Source: a virus
DNA length: 63,641 bases
Strand: one strand, 5' to 3'
IMG/VR virus record: IMGVR_UViG_3300024502_000002
Span: 1-63,641 of that record
Positions 45,441 to 55,378 of the stretch are shown here, in pieces. The position numbers and the translations under genes are program-made. Positions within the stretch are counted from its first letter, which is position 1, and the number at the start of each line of letters is the position of its first letter. The notes under the pieces are model-generated. The model was not told the origin of the DNA, searched no databases, and worked only from the letters and a program-made list of their open reading frames with translations.

Positions 45441-45812
45441 ATGAAACTCTATACTCTCGCACGCACACGGTCGGAATGCTTCGGACAAGGAGATTTCCGT
45501 GATGTCCAGTCGATCAGCCGGTTTAAGGACCAGTTTCCGCCTGTTTTCCTAAGTGAGGACGCCGCGAAGGAATGGCGGGAGCAGATCACCAACCCCCTGA
45601 CCAACGACGACCTTTTGGAGCGTTTTCATTGGTGTGAGTGTCAAGTGATTGAACTTGATCTTCAACGCGGCTCGTTCATCACTGAGGTAGAGAAGGCTGC
45701 TATCGCGTTTGCGAATGCCTTTACCGCCGAAAACGAGGACGCTGCGGAGGTTGAAAAGACCGTCCATGCCTTGATTGGGAGTCTGGAAGCAAATGGATGG
45801 AAGGCCGCTTAG
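45441..45812 (+). CDS. Hypothetical acidic protein, 123 aa
   Basis: An acidic helical protein (WREQITNPLTNDDLLERFH, IAFANAFTAENEDAAEVEK). It ends the plus-strand block, overlapping the last four bases of the convergent minus-strand gene. No family recognised. Confidence 0.65.
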   Translation: MKLYTLARTRSECFGQGDFRDVQSISRFKDQFPPVFLSEDAAKEWREQITNPLTNDDLLERFHWCECQVIELDLQRGSFITEVEKAAIAFANAFTAENEDAAEVEKTVHALIGSLEANGWKAA

Positions 45813-46381
45813 GCTTTCTGCCAGCAATGGTCGGGGAATTTTTTAGCCCCGGTATTGTCAATTGCATCCAAAGGCAACTGCACCTTCAGCTTTAAAACAC
45901 ATTTGCACCGAGTGCAGCCTCTTAGCTCATGGTCCCGGCTAGTTTCAGGCCATCCTGTGCGCTCGCCCATCCATTTGAGCAGGCTGTGGCAGTTCCAGCA
46001 GATGCCAACGGGTTTGTTGTAGTGACATGAGGCACAAATAGCGGCCCTTCGCTCTGCCTCTTCGTTGCTGACAAATTGAGCGCCGCCAGCAATCCACTTG
46101 GTCACGCTTGCCCCAAAACGGTAGGCATCCGCCAGCGTCATGTGCTCTTCCGCCTCTCCCTCTTCGCGACACTCGATATGCGGGTTTTGCTCGCACATCT
46201 CATGGATCACGACGGCCTTCCAGTTCTCAGGAGGCTCGATACCATTTGCCTCCCAAGACTTCGCCACCTTTGGAAAGATCGCAAATAGCGACAAGTCCTT
46301 GTGGACGATGCCAGTCCGGCTGTCGGTAAAGACAAATCCCGGCTGCGGAGGTGTGGTATTCTTGTTTACGATGTCTTTCAT
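45809..46381 (-). CDS. Zinc-cluster hypothetical protein, 190 aa
   Basis: Residues 115-180 carry several Cys pairs: CASCHYNKPVGICWNCHSL, then CTRCKC and a later HCW. This resembles a double zinc ribbon used in small host-takeover or virion proteins. The first 100 residues are mixed and carry no signal. ATGA overlap with the giant virion gene. Confidence 0.7.
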   Translation of the reverse strand: MKDIVNKNTTPPQPGFVFTDSRTGIVHKDLSLFAIFPKVAKSWEANGIEPPENWKAVVIHEMCEQNPHIECREEGEAEEHMTLADAYRFGASVTKWIAGGAQFVSNEEAERRAAICASCHYNKPVGICWNCHSLLKWMGERTGWPETSRDHELRGCTRCKCVLKLKVQLPLDAIDNTGAKKFPDHCWQKA

Positions 46382-49300
46382 CGGACGATCTTCTTCAGCG
46401 CACGGTCACGCACTTCATCCGCCTTGTCCATCAGGAAGGCTCGGGCGCGTTCTGTCGGCATCTGTTCAAGCCTGCTACCATAGCGAAGGAGCATCTGCCT
46501 GTATCCTTTGCCAGTTTCCAGCGAGTAGGCATCAGCCTCTTCCTGCGTCAGCTTGCGCTTGTTGCGTCCTTTACCCACCATGCGGTGCTCGGCATTGGCG
46601 GGAGTAAGCCAGATTCCACGGCTGTTCAGCTTGCCAAGGGTGCGGTATTCAGGTTCGGTTTCAAGCTCCATGAACTCACGCGATCCGGGCCAGACCTTGC
46701 GCTCAATCTGCTTGCCAAGGATGTCGTAGTATTCCTTACCTGAGTAGCGGCGGTAAACCGGGATATGAGACGCCGTTTGCTCCCAAAGTGACTCGTATTT
46801 ACGCAGCCCCGGATCAGTCATAAAGTCGATGTCCTTTAGGATGCGAGGAACAAAGCCACCGCCCCATCCGGCCATCACCTTAGCGAAACGGTCAAGACGT
46901 TTCTCGTTCGGGTCTTTGGAGGAAAGGTTGTTGCCAAAGAGGGTCTGGAAGCCGGAGAGAGCGGGAATTTCACCGGCAGAAAACACGCCAGATGCAGCAG
47001 CAGAAACCAATCGGTCAGTAATAGACTTCTCGTTCCATTGCTCGGGCGAGTGGCGAACAAGGTCGGACAGACTTCCAATGGCGGCAAATACCGATGACGG
47101 GGGCCAGTTTTGGTAGTTGAATGCAACCACGCCGGGGATGCCAATAGTGTATTCCTTCTGACCGGATGCGAGTTTTTGCTGCTTTTGATCTGGCGTTAGA
47201 TTTGCCCATCCGCCATTCCAGAAAAATCCACGCTTCTCATCATCTGGCTCGTCCATGATGGCTTTAATTGCCATTCCACCGATTATAGCAAAGAGAAGGC
47301 CAGCCGTCTGATTACGCAGAATCATGTCGGTGAAGGCTTCTTTGGCCTCAATCTTGGAGTCTTTGACCGTCGCCTCATACATGCGGAACATGCCAATACC
47401 CGGAATGAAGCTCAGACCTTGGTTGAACTTGTTTCCAGCGAAGCGGGCAAAGCGAAGGCCAGCCAAATTCGCGCTGTTGTAGGCTATAAACTGACGAATG
47501 TAAGCGAATGCAAGCTGAAGACCTTTGGCTGTCTTGTCTGCGCCATCAACCTGATTCCACTCGCGTTGAGCATCTGCGAGGAATTTGTCTGCCTTGGTGG
47601 TGGCACCTCCTGTGAAGTATTTTATGCCCGAGTAGATCGCTCCACCAACGCCAGTCGGATCAAGCGTCATGGCTCCGTTTTGAGCGATGAAATCGGCATT
47701 CTCGCTGAATTTTCCGAACTCTTGCAAATCGGCCATCATTCGAGCCTTGGCGTAGGAGTCAACAAGCGCCTTTTCATGCTGATTGGTTGGCTGCTTATTG
47801 TTGAAATCCTCTTGGATAGCCTTCTCGCGGTAGAGCTTGAGGTTATACTTCTCGGCTGCTCGCTGCAAATCCTCGCCGCTCAGGTTAAGTTGGCGGAAAA
47901 CGATTGGCAAAGCTCCAGCCTTTGTGACTCCAGTGTTGAAGTTGTCGAGGGCGCTAAGCAAACGGCTCACGGAACGCATCCAGATACCCATTACCTTCTC
48001 CAACACCTTGTCCGACTTTGCCATCTTTTCAGCGAGTGAAACGGTCTTGCCGATGCTTTCGTAGTTCAGGTCGTTTCTGAAATTATGAAGCGATGGGTCA
48101 AGCAACGCCCTGTCTCCAGTAACAAGATACTGCCACGCCAGACGACCTTCACGACCGAAGGCCTTCAAGAACTCATACATCGCCTTGAACGAGGCCTCAA
48201 TTTCAGCCGGAACCTCCTTCGGATTGGTGAATCCAGCTCGGAGGACGCGGAATACTCCGACGGTAAGCTCGAAGCCACCGTTCGCCACAGCCATCGCAAT
48301 AGATGCTGCGGTGTTTAAACCTGAAAGAACAGCAGTAACCCATAGATCGGCGAGCCATTTTACAAAAGGAATCTTCGTTGATGCGCTCAGAGCCTCAAGA
48401 AGTTCATAGCCAGCCTTGTTGCGCTTCACCTCGTTGAGCTTGTCGTCCTGAAGGATGTCGAGCAGGCGGTCGATGTTGGCCCGCTCGGCTTCGGTGAACT
48501 CGGACTTGATGCCAAACTTGTCCGCGAGGTGCTTCATCAGGCGGTCTTCATCAAGGATGCCAAGGTTGATGTCCTCGACCAGCTTTTGACGCTGTGAACG
48601 GAGGGCATCTGCGCCTTCTTTGGTGAGGCGTCCAGCGGCTTGTTCCTGATTGATGGCGTTATCCACCATGCGGTCCAAGATCGCCTTCCGCTTGGATTCC
48701 CATGCCTGCGTGAACAGGTCTGCGAGTTTGTTTCTCTGAGCGTCATCAAGGTTAGCCAAAGATTCCTCGGAGGAAATTGCGTCAAAGATGCGCTGGCGGT
48801 AAATCTCGACGGTGGAGGCTTTTTGAGAGAGCAGCTTGCGCCAAGGGATTTGCTTTTTAAGCGGAGCTTTCTCGCCGGGACGCGCTTGATTGATGGCGCG
48901 AATCATCTCAGCCAATGCGGATTCTCCTTCGAGCTTGGAAACATCCAGAGACTTGCCCTGTTCCGCACGTTTCTTGGCCGTGGCGACCATCTTTTCGCGC
49001 TTCTTGCGGGTGGCTGGAGTCTTGGTGAACTCGTCAAAAACACCAGCCATTTCCTTGTCGATGCCAGCGATGAACTTAACCAGCTCTTCCTCCGACATTT
49101 GCGAGATGGCATTCCGCTCCTCGCTGGAAATGGAGGCTTTTGCCTTATTGCCAGCACGCAAGGCATTTAAAGCCCTCATGGCAATGCCACGCTTACGAAT
49201 CAGGTCTTTGAATTTCTCCCAAAGGGTTTTGCCCTTTTGATCCAGAGTTGCCTCACCTTCGGCAAGATCAATCGCGTCCTGATTATCTTCCAAATCATCC

Positions 49301-52300
49301 GCCACCTGCTCACCAGCATCTTCGCCAGCCTTAGCGTCGGTCTTTTGCAAGGTTTCGGCAGTCTGTGGCAGATCGGAGGCAACTCGGGTGGCTGCCAGCT
49401 TGCCTTCCTTCTCTAGGTTTTCGTTCGCCCTGTCGAAGATGAACATCCAGCTAAACTCGGGGCTTTTAGTGATGTAGCTGCGAATACCTTGAGCACGGCC
49501 TGAGTTGGTCCCCAAGTTCTGCCAGTAACCAGCCAGCTTGCGATCCAGCTTTTGAAGTTTGACTTGGCGAGCGCCAGTTGTGCCCCTGTCTCGGGACTGT
49601 TTAGAAACGCGATCCTTGACCACGGCAACAAGCATGACCAAGGCTGGCATGTTGTTTTTGATGCCAATTTTCTGAAGGAAGTCTTCCGAAAATAGAGATT
49701 CGCCGATGCTCTCAATCGAGTTCCCTTCGTCTATGAGCTTGTTGACGAAATCATTGGCGACCTGTTTGTAGAATTTGCTGGGCTTAACGGTGTAGATTTC
49801 AGCGTCAGCGCCTTCCATTGGCCTAGCCTTGGAGAATGCGTTGAGAGAGTTGCTCTCAATCGCCTCAATCCCTTCTTGGAAGTTCTTTACAGCCTCACCT
49901 TCCGTCTCAACCCGCGAGGCCACAGCACGCTTCGGCATGATGACGGCGAATCCAGCGCGACGGCCTTCGGGGGTGAAGACGTCGAAAGCAGACTCACCCT
50001 CCTGCAACACTGCCCCATTGTCCTCGTAAAGGTCTTGAAGGATGTTGCCGAACTCGTTCTCAGTCATGTCAGGCGCAAGCTCCTTGGCCTTCGCGTAAAG
50101 ATCATCCAAAGGCATCGCCACGCCAGCCTCGGTGTTTGACTGCTCATAGGCACGCCGGATGGCATCGCGCATCTCGATGATGCGGTCGTCGTAAACGGTG
50201 TCTCGTGCAAGCTGTGCGCCTGCGCTGGATGCGGCGGAGTAGTCGGAGGCGTATTCTACTCGGGAGAAACCAGCATTAGATGATATTACTTTTTTGATTT
50301 TACCAGCCAACGATCTAGCCGCTTTTCGGGCTTTTGTTACATCTGATGAACTAGCGCCATTGCTCTTATAGTCATCTATCATGTCCTCCATCTGCTCGGA
50401 TAAGCGATAGTAAGCATCTTCAGCAAAATCATCACCAATGATAATGAGTTCATTCCCCTGAATAAACGGCAATTCAACTTCCGAAACCTCACGATCCAAA
50501 ACTTCAGACATTGCATAAGTGTCACTCATTGGGCCGCCAATAAGCCATGCAGCAAAATCTATCTCGGATGGAGACAAGCTAACAACATACCTTTTGTCAT
50601 CGGAAAGGCTCAACTTCACCTCGCCACCATCCTTCGTCGTGAAGCTAGGAACAGTAGTCCGGCGCATGGCGTTTCGCAGCAGGCGAACCACGTCCTTCAT
50701 GTCTTGAAGCGTAGGATCACCTTTGCGTCCGGTCAGACGACGCCAGACGCGCTTCAGGAATTGAACGATGTCGTCCCAAATGCCCCCGGTGGGTATTTTT
50801 ACAAGACGCTCGAACTTCTTCTGGAAAATCTCCTCCAAGGCTTCATTGCGGCTGACTGGGTTGGTTCTCCAATCGGCAAATTCAGTGTAGAGGCGAACGA
50901 GGTTGTCGATTTCCTCGGTGGTGTAGGTGCGATTAACGAAGCTGCGGAACTCGCGCAATTCCCAAGGCTCAAACAAATCAACTCCGCGATGACCGTTTTC
51001 ATGGGCAATGACGCGACGTGCTGCGGCTTGCTCTGCGGAAATGCCGCGAGCTTCTGCAATACCTCGGTCCAAGTCAGAAACGCCAACATTGCTGGCGAAA
51101 ACAAAGGTGGTCTTGTCGGCATACAATCCCTCTACATTCGGCTCAGCCATGATGCGTGCATAGGCGGCTGGAAAATAACGCTGATTTGAGCGGTCAGCCA
51201 AGAACGCTTCCGGTGAGGCATAGATTCGAGTCAGGATGGCATTCGGAATCTCGCCGGAGTTTTGCAACTGGCGACGTGCGGACTCGACAATGGCTGTGGT
51301 AACTTTGTCGTATTCGATGTTTGTCTTTGCTGGATCAATGACAGACTTCCTAGCTCGCCTTACTTTTTGACCATCCTTGATTTCCTCAGCCTCACGATCC
51401 CTGTCCTCCTTGGTAATAGCGTCATTTTCCTTAGTTGACGGCTGCGTTTCTTGTGTTTCACTTGGCGTAACCTCGGGAATCGACCCTCCCGAGGGCTGAC
51501 GTTCAGTAACACCGGCTGCCCCAGCCCCTTTTCGCGAGGGGGCTGGGGTTTGTTTTTCGGCTGCTGTGGTTTGTTGGGAAGATGGATATGCCGCGTCGAG
51601 GAAGTCTTTGAAGGCTTTTTGAGATGCCTTGAGTCCAACTGGAAGTGCTTTGCCGGTCCACTCTTTCCAGACTTTGCGAGAAACCTTGTTGTCGGGATGA
51701 AGAAGATCGGTCCACTGCTTATTCTGAATGGCAGACATCAGAGCCTCGCCATTTTTTGCGGCTATCTCGGGGCGAATATCCTCACCCTCGTAAATTTGGG
51801 CAAACCTTTCGGCCTTGGGTGCCCAGTTGGGCTTAACGCCGCGTGCCTGCTCAAGCTCTTGCCTTGCAAGGTCGAGAGTAGTTGGCTTTTCCCCCGAAAC
51901 AGGTCCGGGGGCGGTCGCTTTCACGGCCTGTGCAGCGGGAGGTGCTGCCTGAACTGGTTCGTCAGTTGCCCCCGGTTGAAATACATAGAGGTCGCCAGCT
52001 TCATTTAAAACATATCCAGCTGGTAATCCCAATGCTGACCGTTGAAGGTTTTTTAATTTTTCCTTCGCCTTGGATAGTCTGGCGCTTTTACGACTGCCGG
52101 GAGATTCTGGCTCATTCTCAATGCTAGAAATTTCATTCTGAACATCAGAAATCTTTTCGTAATGGTTGCGAACCTCGGCTTCAAAAAGAGAAACCGAAAC
52201 GGGTTCATTTTTTGAAAATGCCGCCGAGATAACATCTCGCTTTCCAGCACGCATTGGAGCTGGTTTTCCAGTTCTGAGATACTCTTCTCGTCCAGATTCA

Positions 52301-54462
52301 AATACAAACTTATCAAACTCATCCGGCGTCATCTGCTCCGGCTTCGTAGCATCCCGCTCGGTGCCCACGTCTCGCGACGTTGGCGTGCCTTCGGTAGCGA
52401 GCGTCGGCGTCCCGGATGGGGTGATTACTTCTTCTTCGCGGCCTTCTGCGGCAACTTCTTCAGGCTGGGCGTTTCCTTCGCCCATTCCCGGCAGTTCCAT
52501 TTCGGGTCTTTCTTCGCGAAGCAGGCTTTGACTTGGGATTTGCTTTTGAACGGCATTTTCTTGTGGGGTTTGTTGTGGAATCGCGGCTTGAAGGCCGGGG
52601 GAAATTCGCCCCCCACCGCTCAGTTTGGCGGCGGCTTCGGCGGCCATAGCGGTGATACCGGGGAATTGATTTGAAATAGTTGCTGCCTGAACTGGCGTCC
52701 CAGCGGGGGCTTCTTGATCCACGACGGACTGCATTTCCGTCTCAGGCAGCGAAGGTGTTACTGAGGAGATTTGCGACAAGGAAGTCGGAACATAATCAAT
52801 GATTGGATAGTTTTTGACTCCAGATTTCTTCCATCGTTGAAGATCGCCAATGGGATTGTTAATATCTACATCCTTTCCAATCCTTCTTAGAGCTTGCCTG
52901 TAAGCTGCAAACCTCCCCAGCACAAGATTGCCATTCTCATCAAGAAAACCGCCAAAGAACGGTCTATTTTCATTGACTGCTTGTTGTGCGTTTTTCGCAA
53001 TAGATTCAGCCATCCCTTTCGGTTGAGTTGACAACCAAGTATCCGCCACCTCGTCCACATCATAGTCGGAAATGGATGATGTTGGCTCAATGCCGGTTAC
53101 TTCCGGTTCAACCGCTTCAGCCGTTTTGACAGGCGAAACTGCTGGCTCGGTTGATTTAACGATTCCCTCGACGACTTTGGTAAACTTATCTTCGGCTTCG
53201 GCTGCGAGTGGGCTGTCGGCATTGTTGAGGTCATTGGCGGCTGCGCTGGACAATTTAACAGCCACTTCTTCCGGTCGAAACATGTATTGAGCACCTTCGA
53301 CCGTTTTGGTGGCAGCAGCCATTGGCAGAGAGAGCGCTGCATCACCAAGCATTTCCATGAATGCTTCCTTGGTGCTGATGTCCTGACCAGCGGCAGCTTG
53401 AGCGGCGATTTCACCGACACCGGCAGAACCCGTGTCAATAGCAGCCGCGCCAGTCAAACGGGCAATGTTCCCTGCGGAAGAGAACTGGCTTTTGGCGGCT
53501 TCGGCAGCGGCCTTTGTGGTGGCTTTCAAAGCAGGGTCAAGCAACGCCTGATCCACAGCTTCCTTGGAGGCGACATCCACGCCAGCGGCAACCAGTTCCT
53601 TTTGAACAGCACGGGCTGCGGCACGCTCAGGCATGGTCAGCAGACGACCAGAACCCTTGACCCCAAGAGCCTCAATCGCTCCGATGACAGAGCCTCGAAT
53701 GGCTCCGGTCTTCATGCCCTCGTCAACAACATCGGGATTCTGTTGAAGGTAAGCGGAAATCTCATCCGCCGTCATGTTGGATGCGGCCCCTTGGGTGCGC
53801 TCGTTCAGCACGTCAAAGATGGCAGGACCAGCCTCCATGAGGGTATTTGACACCGCTCCGCCAGCCATAGCACCAGCGATGCCTGTCAGAATGGCTCCGG
53901 GGCCGGTTTCGATGCCAGCCGCGCCACCAACAAGACCACCAAGGCCGTAACCAGCCAGAGAGGTAGCGCCACTGATGAGAGCGTTTGGCGCGGATTGAAC
54001 AGCGGTTTTGAATGCCGCTCCCGGTTGAGCCAAGACGGCAGCCGGGTATTCAGCCAGAGCGCCAATGGTTTCCAGCGGGCCGCTGGCCTTGTCGAAACTC
54101 TTTTCGGCCTCATCAAGACCGCGCATAAATGCCACGTCCTCGGGGGTTTGCAGAGCTTGCTGCTCACGTTGCAGCTTGGACATTTCCGCCATTTCAGCGG
54201 CCACATCCGGCATATCTCCGGTCAACGCATTGAAGGTAGCGCCCACACCGGATTTCATCTGCCGGTAGCCAAGACCCAAAGCGGAACCAAGTTGAGACAG
54301 GTATCCGGGCGTCTCTTGTTCCGGTGCTGGAGCGGCCTGCGCTTTCTGGCTCAGAATTTGCTGAACGGCATCGTCGTAATCCTGTTGGCTAGGCTCACCT
54401 TCCGTGTTGAAGGTCACGGGGTATTCAAGACCGTCAACGGTGATGGGGACTTGCCAAGGCAT
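46378..54462 (-). CDS. Giant polyvalent virion protein with HExxH peptidase site, 2,694 aa
   Basis: The order is a small N-terminal domain (MPWQVPITVDGLEYPVTF), glycine/alanine-rich hydrophobic segments near residues 165-215 that could cross a membrane, a long disordered linker (about 640-730), helical domains, and a zincin-like site RRVIAHENGHRGVD near residue 1155 with a downstream NEALEEIF. More helical and coiled-coil domains follow to the end. Large injected virion proteins of this kind carry several enzyme domains into the host. A second gene is printed inside at 52425-52556. Confidence 0.75.
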   Translation of the reverse strand: MPWQVPITVDGLEYPVTFNTEGEPSQQDYDDAVQQILSQKAQAAPAPEQETPGYLSQLGSALGLGYRQMKSGVGATFNALTGDMPDVAAEMAEMSKLQREQQALQTPEDVAFMRGLDEAEKSFDKASGPLETIGALAEYPAAVLAQPGAAFKTAVQSAPNALISGATSLAGYGLGGLVGGAAGIETGPGAILTGIAGAMAGGAVSNTLMEAGPAIFDVLNERTQGAASNMTADEISAYLQQNPDVVDEGMKTGAIRGSVIGAIEALGVKGSGRLLTMPERAAARAVQKELVAAGVDVASKEAVDQALLDPALKATTKAAAEAAKSQFSSAGNIARLTGAAAIDTGSAGVGEIAAQAAAGQDISTKEAFMEMLGDAALSLPMAAATKTVEGAQYMFRPEEVAVKLSSAAANDLNNADSPLAAEAEDKFTKVVEGIVKSTEPAVSPVKTAEAVEPEVTGIEPTSSISDYDVDEVADTWLSTQPKGMAESIAKNAQQAVNENRPFFGGFLDENGNLVLGRFAAYRQALRRIGKDVDINNPIGDLQRWKKSGVKNYPIIDYVPTSLSQISSVTPSLPETEMQSVVDQEAPAGTPVQAATISNQFPGITAMAAEAAAKLSGGGRISPGLQAAIPQQTPQENAVQKQIPSQSLLREERPEMELPGMGEGNAQPEEVAAEGREEEVITPSGTPTLATEGTPTSRDVGTERDATKPEQMTPDEFDKFVFESGREEYLRTGKPAPMRAGKRDVISAAFSKNEPVSVSLFEAEVRNHYEKISDVQNEISSIENEPESPGSRKSARLSKAKEKLKNLQRSALGLPAGYVLNEAGDLYVFQPGATDEPVQAAPPAAQAVKATAPGPVSGEKPTTLDLARQELEQARGVKPNWAPKAERFAQIYEGEDIRPEIAAKNGEALMSAIQNKQWTDLLHPDNKVSRKVWKEWTGKALPVGLKASQKAFKDFLDAAYPSSQQTTAAEKQTPAPSRKGAGAAGVTERQPSGGSIPEVTPSETQETQPSTKENDAITKEDRDREAEEIKDGQKVRRARKSVIDPAKTNIEYDKVTTAIVESARRQLQNSGEIPNAILTRIYASPEAFLADRSNQRYFPAAYARIMAEPNVEGLYADKTTFVFASNVGVSDLDRGIAEARGISAEQAAARRVIAHENGHRGVDLFEPWELREFRSFVNRTYTTEEIDNLVRLYTEFADWRTNPVSRNEALEEIFQKKFERLVKIPTGGIWDDIVQFLKRVWRRLTGRKGDPTLQDMKDVVRLLRNAMRRTTVPSFTTKDGGEVKLSLSDDKRYVVSLSPSEIDFAAWLIGGPMSDTYAMSEVLDREVSEVELPFIQGNELIIIGDDFAEDAYYRLSEQMEDMIDDYKSNGASSSDVTKARKAARSLAGKIKKVISSNAGFSRVEYASDYSAASSAGAQLARDTVYDDRIIEMRDAIRRAYEQSNTEAGVAMPLDDLYAKAKELAPDMTENEFGNILQDLYEDNGAVLQEGESAFDVFTPEGRRAGFAVIMPKRAVASRVETEGEAVKNFQEGIEAIESNSLNAFSKARPMEGADAEIYTVKPSKFYKQVANDFVNKLIDEGNSIESIGESLFSEDFLQKIGIKNNMPALVMLVAVVKDRVSKQSRDRGTTGARQVKLQKLDRKLAGYWQNLGTNSGRAQGIRSYITKSPEFSWMFIFDRANENLEKEGKLAATRVASDLPQTAETLQKTDAKAGEDAGEQVADDLEDNQDAIDLAEGEATLDQKGKTLWEKFKDLIRKRGIAMRALNALRAGNKAKASISSEERNAISQMSEEELVKFIAGIDKEMAGVFDEFTKTPATRKKREKMVATAKKRAEQGKSLDVSKLEGESALAEMIRAINQARPGEKAPLKKQIPWRKLLSQKASTVEIYRQRIFDAISSEESLANLDDAQRNKLADLFTQAWESKRKAILDRMVDNAINQEQAAGRLTKEGADALRSQRQKLVEDINLGILDEDRLMKHLADKFGIKSEFTEAERANIDRLLDILQDDKLNEVKRNKAGYELLEALSASTKIPFVKWLADLWVTAVLSGLNTAASIAMAVANGGFELTVGVFRVLRAGFTNPKEVPAEIEASFKAMYEFLKAFGREGRLAWQYLVTGDRALLDPSLHNFRNDLNYESIGKTVSLAEKMAKSDKVLEKVMGIWMRSVSRLLSALDNFNTGVTKAGALPIVFRQLNLSGEDLQRAAEKYNLKLYREKAIQEDFNNKQPTNQHEKALVDSYAKARMMADLQEFGKFSENADFIAQNGAMTLDPTGVGGAIYSGIKYFTGGATTKADKFLADAQREWNQVDGADKTAKGLQLAFAYIRQFIAYNSANLAGLRFARFAGNKFNQGLSFIPGIGMFRMYEATVKDSKIEAKEAFTDMILRNQTAGLLFAIIGGMAIKAIMDEPDDEKRGFFWNGGWANLTPDQKQQKLASGQKEYTIGIPGVVAFNYQNWPPSSVFAAIGSLSDLVRHSPEQWNEKSITDRLVSAAASGVFSAGEIPALSGFQTLFGNNLSSKDPNEKRLDRFAKVMAGWGGGFVPRILKDIDFMTDPGLRKYESLWEQTASHIPVYRRYSGKEYYDILGKQIERKVWPGSREFMELETEPEYRTLGKLNSRGIWLTPANAEHRMVGKGRNKRKLTQEEADAYSLETGKGYRQMLLRYGSRLEQMPTERARAFLMDKADEVRDRALKKIVR
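52425..52556 (-). CDS. Small basic protein printed inside the giant gene, 43 aa
   Basis: MPFKSKSQVKACFAKKDPKW then REWAKETPSLKKLPQKA: the KSKxQ...W...ETPxxKxLP pattern of a known small phage protein family. It lies in a different frame from the giant protein, on the same strand, at a low-complexity linker of that protein. Either a truly overprinted gene or a captured one whose other frame reads through as linker. Confidence 0.6.
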   Translation of the reverse strand: MPFKSKSQVKACFAKKDPKWNCREWAKETPSLKKLPQKAAKKK

Positions 54463-54465
54463 GGT

Positions 54466-55377
54466 TTACTGCGGAATTTGAATTGGGGTGCCGATGATGA
54501 TTTTCGGCTTCTTTTCAAAGCTAGCATCTGCCGGAATTGGAGCAACTGGCTTTTGAATTGGGATGCTTGGTTGTGCTAAATTAGGTGCCTGTCCACCGCC
54601 AAATCGCTGCAAAATGTTCTGGCGGATGAGGTTTTTCTTTTCGGCGACATCCATCGCTATTTCAATAGGGTCAATAACCCCATCGGGAGGCATGTAGTTT
54701 TCATCAAAACCAGACCAAGCCTGCTGAACCAGCTTGTCCGTGAAGTCGTCGCCCGTCAGAGGCTTTTTATGTTGCAAAACCATTTCCTCAAACTCAATGG
54801 GCGAATAGCTCTTGGAGCGGTCGATCTTGGCAAGAGGAATGCCAGCCTTGACGAGTTCGCCATGCTGTTTCTCGCGTTCTTCATCTAGTTGCACCTGCGT
54901 CATTGCGCCAAGGGGATCGTTGGCAAATTGAGGCGTCTGGATGAGGCTGAAGAACTTCTCCCGGCTTTGTGGGGCAAGGCTTTTTGCCAAGCTGGGAGCA
55001 AGAGTGGAAGTGGCTTTCGACGGCTGAACCATCTGTGCCATGTTCGCAAACTGGTTGAAATTGCGGCTCAAGACCAGCCCGGGGCGCTGTTTGAACACAT
55101 TTCCGATGTCAGCACCAGCTTCAATGTCGGCAATCGCGGCATCTTCGGCCTCCATCACACGGCGCTGACGGTCCATCTGCGCCTGCTGATCGGCTAAGGC
55201 TTGCTCCTGCATCAGCGTCTCTTGTTCGGAAACGGCATTTTGACGCACCATTGGGTTCAGATTGCGACGTTCTTCATAGATCGGAGTCTCGAAAAAGGTC
55301 GCTGGTGGCAGGCTGCTACGACGTGGAAGTCCCATGCCGAAAACGCGAGAAGCAGGTGTTTGTTTGAAGTCAGCCAT
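54466..55377 (-). CDS. Virion structural protein, 303 aa
   Basis: The start at 55377 (MADFKQTPASR) is chosen, one base after the previous stop. It is Gln/Ala-rich with a helical middle (EQETLMQEQALADQQAQM) and a proline-rich end (IPIQKPVAPIPADASFEK). Position above the giant virion gene suggests an internal or neck protein. Confidence 0.65.
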   Translation of the reverse strand: MADFKQTPASRVFGMGLPRRSSLPPATFFETPIYEERRNLNPMVRQNAVSEQETLMQEQALADQQAQMDRQRRVMEAEDAAIADIEAGADIGNVFKQRPGLVLSRNFNQFANMAQMVQPSKATSTLAPSLAKSLAPQSREKFFSLIQTPQFANDPLGAMTQVQLDEEREKQHGELVKAGIPLAKIDRSKSYSPIEFEEMVLQHKKPLTGDDFTDKLVQQAWSGFDENYMPPDGVIDPIEIAMDVAEKKNLIRQNILQRFGGGQAPNLAQPSIPIQKPVAPIPADASFEKKPKIIIGTPIQIPQ

Positions 55378-55378
55378 A

